The notes beneath the pieces were generated by a model. That model saw only the letters and a list, made by a program, of their open reading frames with translations, made no database searches and was not told the DNA's origin. 64,000 nucleotides of DNA from Rhyacichthys aspro (taxonomy: Eukaryota > Chordata > Actinopteri > Gobiiformes > Rhyacichthyidae), in contig CM072155.1 in the NCBI GenBank assembly GCA_036850595.1, positions 6,061,953-6,125,952 on the forward strand, in the 5' to 3' direction. Shown here in pieces: positions 58,698-64,000 of this stretch. The position numbers and the translations under genes are program-made. How positions within the stretch are numbered: position 1 is the stretch's first letter; each line of letters begins with the position of its first letter.

Positions 58698-61600
58698 TTA
58701 CGAGAGCTTCTTGGCTTTGTTGTAAAGCGAGTCCACCACTTTACTCATGTTCTGGATGGTCTCCAGAGCTGCCTCGTAGGTTTTGTCCACCACTGGCTCC
58801 TCGAAAACGATCAGCACGCCTTCGCCTTGGTCCAAAATACCTGTTGGGAGTCGGTCGTGATGAGAGAAGTTCGCACATGAGCAGAATACACAAAAAAACC
58901 ATGCCAAAACTCACCATGAAACTTCTTGTCTAGAATCATCTGTGATAATTTCCTCTCCACGTCTCCCTGCGAACACAACCAGTTTACTTTTAGATGACTT
59001 ACTTTTAGACTTTTTTCTTTTATTTATCTTAACAAGCATTACCTTAGAAAGCTTGATGAGAGAGGAGATGTGTGATATCTGTAAATAAAAAGGAGAAACC
59101 CATCAAACCAAGTGAAAAATATAAATACCAAGTCTCCAACCAAAATTTTTTGCCGTCTAAAAGTATGCTAAAAGTACAATTTTTCCCATCTTAATGAACT
59201 AGTCAGTTATGTCACTGAATAGAGGGTAACCTGTCAAAGTAGCGGTCTGATTGTTATTTGGACTGGAATAAAGACATATCACTTTCTGCTGATAAATTCC
59301 TCCTTAAATGTCTGAAAAAGGGCTCCTCTAGAAACTCACACCTGTGAGTTTTAGGCTTTTATGCACTATTCTCTTCAGATTGTCACTCATCTCACTTTAA
59401 ACTTCAGGCCAAAGTAGCAAAACAAACACACACCAACACTTAGCACTAGCAGCTCGGGTTTGAGTGGACGATGTGTTTAAAAAGGACATTTTTGTAATCC
59501 TCTCATTCCTCTTTATTGGTATTAAAAGAAAAGAATATGAGCTCACGTTTAGAGCAAGGTTCATTTAATACAAGAGTTGCAAAAAAAGTGAATCTGCACA
59601 CTCCCTGCATTCAAATAAAACAACACAGTTGCAATAAAGCATTGCTGTCAGTGAGGGACACAGTGAAATGAGCTTGTTCAAGACTGGGGCGGTGGTGCAT
59701 TCACTAACAGTAAAACTAACTGCTTTTTAACTTTTTTTTTTACAATTTTGCTATTTTTTTCCATCAATAACAAATTAAAGATATTTATTTTCAGTGGGAA
59801 AAAAGTGCAAAAGCATAAATCTGACTCTATTTTACATCCTCTGCCATCTATGTCTACCAATACGACACATTAACCTTCTAACTGTGCTCATTTGGTTCGT
59901 TCCCGAGCATTGACTCTACTTTCACACCACTGCGGTCTCATTGTGTGACTCTGGAGAGGTACCTGCACCCTGGAGAAGGGCTCGATCACCCTGATGAGGT
60001 TCTGCTCCAGCAGGTTGTCGTACAGTTTGGTCAGATGTGTACTGATGATGGGGTCATCCCTCAGCTCCGCTTTATACTCTGTGAGAGCCTTCAGGAGATA
60101 CACAACGTTTAACTCGATATCCTGTTTCAGACAGTTCCCGTTTTATTTGCTTTTTCAAACACCAACCTTTTCGAAGTCTGCGAGCGACCGGTTTTTGCTG
60201 GCCTGTGCTACACATTTCAGCGAGTCTGTCTGTGGAAAGAAGAGAAAAGGCAGAGTGGAGCATTATTTACATTTAAACAAAAGAGAGAAGATTTACATAT
60301 AACAGTGTGAGCTCAGACTATTGCTTATTTGTTTACCAATGTAACAACAGAACTAAAACATATTGTCTCTTTGCAAATGTCACTTCCAATGATAAACCCT
60401 GATAAAAATAAAATGGTATAGTTATTTATTTAGCTTCTTTTGCACAAGCGCCACTGTTATCTTTGCCTTCACTGATTTATTTCAATGAAGAATGATACCT
60501 GTCTGCCGGCATACCGCAGAGCCAGCTTCCCACTGACGAGCGCCTGCACGTCTTCAGGCCTGAAACACACAGCACACATTTAACTCCCTGTGAAACAAGC
60601 TTCCACCTACACTCAACTAAATTTAGTTCACGCTGGCTACAAGCACCAAAGGTAAACTAGAAGAGCGAACTGAAAAACGACACAAGTTGCTACAGACATG
60701 TTTGAGAGCTTTCGGAGGCGTTTCCGTGTCAAAAGGGAGACAAAGCACGCCAAAGTAAGTGCATTGTGACACTTTGGTGACTCCTCAGCAACTCCTCAGT
60801 GTGGCACGGTTTACAAAAGGTGGAGCTAAAACACTGCAGTCTTTTGGTTTGATAATCCATTTTGAGGTAAAATTAAGAGACACAAGGGAAAGTCAAAAGT
60901 ATGGCGTCAATCTAGGGTCAGCTTGAGCGTAAAAAAAAAAATGTAAATGTAAACTCGGAACTGTTAAAAAAAACAAAAAAAAAACAAACCCAAAACAATT
61001 TACAATTACATTTTTGTTCTGTTTATGTTCAAGCTGACCCTAGATTGACACCATCCGAAAGGGACAGGTTTTTTCAAGAGAAGCTTGTCTTGTTTTTGTC
61101 TCATTTTCCGAGATGAAAGAAACAAATAAATAATGGCTGGTAAGATACAGTTGTTTCTTTTTTTATATTAAATTATTTAGTCTACATCTTCTACTGCTTG
61201 AATGCGAGAGTGAATACTAAATGTCTTTCAACTGTTATGTGTGCTTTATTGTTTCTGAAGAAATAATGTAACTGCACGAGAATTTTTTTAATTTTTCAGA
61301 AAGATTTCAAGATGCTTTTCTCAGAGCTTTTCTTTAAATAAAGCTCCCCATGATTTTTATTCAACATCGACAGTGGTGTTGATGCACTTTGTGACGGTAA
61401 AGCCCACTTAATGTAAGGAACAATAAGTTCCTTAAAGTAAATTTGAGTAAAATTCTTAACTTTTACCCGTTCTGTTCCACTAAACTGACTCATCATCACT
61501 GTATTTTCTTGACTTGAATGGGTTGCTAAATTGCAGCACATTCAATGTGACTGGAGCCTACACTATGTCTCAAGTCAATAGTAGCTCATTCACATTTTAA

Positions 61601-61711
61601 ATTTCTATAAATACTCATAAAACACTGTCATCATTAATGTTGCTAGTCAATCTAAGACTTGGGTCCAAACCAAACTGCAAAGGCAAACCTTCTCTTATCA
61701 TTTATCAAGTT

Positions 61712-61745
<34 letters not shown>

Positions 61746-63796
61746 TTTTCTCTGTTGTGGTACTCACGCGCTGAGCATGATCTTGCAGAGCAGCATGTAT
61801 TTGAGGGCTGTGATTGCTCGGGGGCTGTCGATGGAGTCGTAACCCTCGAAGGCCTCGTAGAAGTAGGAGTAGGCCGTCTTCCAGTCCTTCTCCTCAGCTG
61901 CGTGGATTATCCCTGCGTGTAAAACGGAAACAGGTCATTCAGCTGTCACACGGAGCTGTATTGTGTTGCTTATACCCTGATAGTTCTGGATCAGTAGTAT
62001 TCAGCTTCAAAAATAATAGCGAGCGAATTTTTAGCACAGCAGGGAATATATTTGAGAAAAGGAAGCAAACTGTATCCCAAAAAAAACCTGGCATTTATGG
62101 TTAATTAGTTTGAGAAGTCTATAGTTTGTCTTTTTTTGGTTCATGTAGCTCCAGTTAATAATTCAAGGTTTTTGTTTTTCAGTCTCAAAAGTCACGATCA
62201 AATGTTTCTGGTGGCCTCTGAGTTTTCCTCGCGTCATTAAACTGACCACAAGTATTCGGATTGAGCTTGAGCCCGTACCTGACTGCATGTCTAAAGCTGC
62301 TTGAAGTTTGGGTGGGCAGTAGATGGCGTTGGCGGTCGTCCGGGCCGAGGTGAGAGCGGCGCGGGCCTTGGGCAGGTTACTGAGCGCGTGGTACGTCTTA
62401 CTCTCCAGCAGCTGGACCTCCACCAGCAGGGCTTTGTCGTCCATCTTCTTCAACTCCTGCAGCAGCTGAGAGCCTACGAGAAAGGCCGAGTCAGCTTGGA
62501 TAGTCTCTTTTCAAAAGGTGTGAGGTATAAAATTAAGCACTTACCGAGTTGTAGCGCCTCCTGGTAGCACTTTGTGTCGAAGTACAGAGAGATGAGTCGA
62601 GCCTAAGGAAACCAAAAGAGCTTATGTTACACACGTAAAGTATAACAGTTACTCTTGGTCTGAAAACGTGTTGTAAGCAATGCTGGAATTAAAAAGTATA
62701 CAGGGAGGAACATATATGAATATAGAAGTGAAACATCATAACCTGTTAACCTGGCTTTGAACAATAACTAGTTTAATCACAGAACAAAAACCACTAATCC
62801 TAGAACCCACTCCTTTTTGGTCATAAATCTTCAACTGCTGGGAAAGTTTCATTGTGGAGTAATGGCTATTTGTTTTTGTAATTCAGCAGTCTGTTGGGGG
62901 GCAGAAAAAGAGATCGTAGGTGCCTTAAAAACTCATAGAAATGGCTGGGTTCGTCTGTAGGTTCGACTGTGGGTGGATGCTATACTGAACAACATGGACC
63001 AGCCTCCTTCTTACTGACTGCCATAAAACTGTACAATCAATCAGACTATGGAAGATGAAGTCTGGAGCAATTCATTTGAAAAGCCTTAACAACTGAATTT
63101 AGTTAATAACTTGAATTGAACCATTTGCAGACATTTTCCAAATATCTACTGAATCTACAAATCATTGATCAGACAATAGGATGACTATGAGAGAAAAAAA
63201 ATCTTTATGAAGGTGTTGTAATAACTTTATTTGACAGACTGAGACTCTATAGTCAATATTTGAATAGGCCAAGTGAAAGAATAGGCCACAAACACCAACG
63301 CAAGTGGAAAACCTATAATAATAGACTTCATGTATCTATTTCAAAGCATTCAAAAGTAGTCTTTCTATGGTCAGCTGGTAAACATTAGTTTACTAGTGGC
63401 CTCCGTCTCCATCTCACCTCCAGAGCTTGTCGGAGGAAGGTCCTCTTCTCAGCCTTGGCCCACTCGATGCACTCCAGGCACAGCTCAACCTCCTGTCCCG
63501 TGGCAGCCTCCATGTCCAGGAACATGTCCAGCAGCGAGCGCACCAGCCGGGCCGCCTTGGCTTTGGAGATGGAGTTGAGGAAGGGGCGCACATACTTGAG
63601 CAGACCCCCGAGCTCTGAGAGTGGGACGGAAAATAAAATGAATCTGAAGCACACATTCTAAGTAAATCTTATAAATGCACTTTGGGGATGTTACCTGCTG
63701 CCTGTCCTGTCTTAGCCAGCAGCCCTCCCAGCTCCAGGATGCTCTGTTCTTTAATCCGCACCGCCTCCTCATCGCTTTCCTGGATGTCCCGCTTCA
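58698..63796 (-). CDS. psmd11: 26S proteasome lid subunit Rpn6 (PSMD11), 5'-partial
   Basis: Eleven - strand exons: 63796-63695, 63614-63418, 62602-62545, 62473-62279, 61912-61768, 60559-60499, 60229-60167, 60088-59963, 59078-59043, 58966-58915, 58840-58698. All introns are GT-AG and phases agree. They encode 392 residues from the Val of VKRDIQESDEEAVRIKEQS to NKAKKLS and TAA, exactly the length from residue 31 to the end of the 422-residue mammalian protein. About 30 N-terminal residues lie past base 64000. Helical-repeat (TPR-like) N-terminal part includes GGLLKYVRPFLNSISKAKAA and LLESKTYHALSNLPKARAAL; the PCI domain spans about human residues 220-390, with DDPIISTHLTKLYDNLLEQN and IKLSK. 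Rpn6 sits in the 19S lid and clamps lid and base to the 20S core. Neighbour dlx3 lies downstream on the same strand; no functional link is implied. A 36-base exon encodes ISHISSLIKLSK. Confidence 0.97.
59079..59962 (-). other. psmd11: psmd11 intron (884 bases)
   Basis: AT-rich spacer between the exon ending ...FSRVQ and the 36-base exon. No conserved-looking block or repeat family recognised. Confidence 0.8.
60902..61053. mobile_element. 152-base foldback element
   Basis: Arms 60902-60933 and 61022-61053 are reverse complements over 32 bases with three mismatches; the core is TCAATCTAGGGTCAGCTTGA. The loop of about 88 bases is A-rich. It is probably a miniature transposon; no clear target duplication seen. 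Confidence 0.75.
61711..61743. repeat. (AAT)n microsatellite
   Basis: Eleven AAT units ending a few tens of bases from a psmd11 splice donor. Confidence 0.9.
62603..63417 (-). other. psmd11: psmd11 intron (815 bases)
   Basis: AT-rich spacer with no recognised repeat or gene. Confidence 0.8.
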
Positions 63797-64000
63797 CTGG
63801 ACACACACAAGTAAAAACATGCTAACACCGTACAATACGCAACAGTCAGCCTTTTGAAGCAAGATTACAAATGGTTCAAACAAACGTCAAGCAGTCTTAG
63901 AGCTGAAGAAGTGCTTGTGTTGTACATTTAAATCAATCCGACAACTATTCAACCGAGTTTATACGCCCTATACACAGTTAGTGTACACTGACATCATCTG
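63797..64000 (-). other. psmd11: psmd11 intron 1, 3' part
   Basis: Sequence upstream of the first visible exon, whose acceptor is GTGTCCAG. The first coding exon is outside the window. Confidence 0.75.

Larger units (their letters stand above)
60560..61767 (-). other. psmd11: psmd11 intron with foldback and AAT microsatellite
   Basis: 1208 bases. Contains the foldback element at 60902-61053 and the (AAT)n tract at 61711-61743, otherwise AT-rich. Confidence 0.8.

Noticed and set aside
1..64000. CRISPR arrays, operons, bacterial genes
   Set aside because: No regularly spaced direct repeats with unique spacers, and gene structure with GT-AG introns is clearly vertebrate.

Overview
The window is vertebrate nuclear DNA, almost certainly from a teleost fish and perhaps a percomorph. 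It is AT-rich, has GT-AG introns, and is littered with the degenerate DNA transposons, LINE tails and tRNA-derived SINEs seen in fish genomes. It carries three recognisable genes: a dlx4-type homeobox gene on the + strand, a dlx3-type homeobox gene on the - strand, and most of psmd11 (26S proteasome lid subunit Rpn6) on the - strand, cut off at its 5' end by the window edge.

Layout. 1-27600 has no gene I can support. It holds repeats (Tc1-like MITEs, one with another element nested inside, hAT-like MITEs, SINEs, four LINE remnants, microsatellites) and a few GC-richer islands that look like conserved non-coding elements. 27640-36592 is the dlx4 promoter and three coding exons (249 aa). 36593-48008 is the interval between the 3' ends of the two convergent dlx genes. 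In related bigene clusters such an interval holds shared enhancers, and the best candidate here is the homeodomain-site-rich block at about 37860-38260. 48009-55639 is dlx3 in three coding exons (314 aa). 55640-58697 is the dlx3 promoter side followed by the psmd11 3' flank. 58698-63796 holds eleven psmd11 coding exons, 392 residues to the stop; the first exon lies beyond base 64000.

How the genes relate. The tail-to-tail dlx4/dlx3 pair is the usual vertebrate Dlx bigene arrangement. Both encode Distal-less homeodomain transcription factors known from other vertebrates to act in pharyngeal arch, placode, fin/limb and skin-appendage development, and paired genes of this kind usually share regulatory elements. 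psmd11 is a housekeeping neighbour. The dlx3 protein has homeodomain and linker changes relative to the Dlx3 sequences I recall, so this may be the faster-evolving 'a' duplicate of the teleost genome duplication rather than the well-known dlx3b/dlx4b pair. I could not settle that without alignment.
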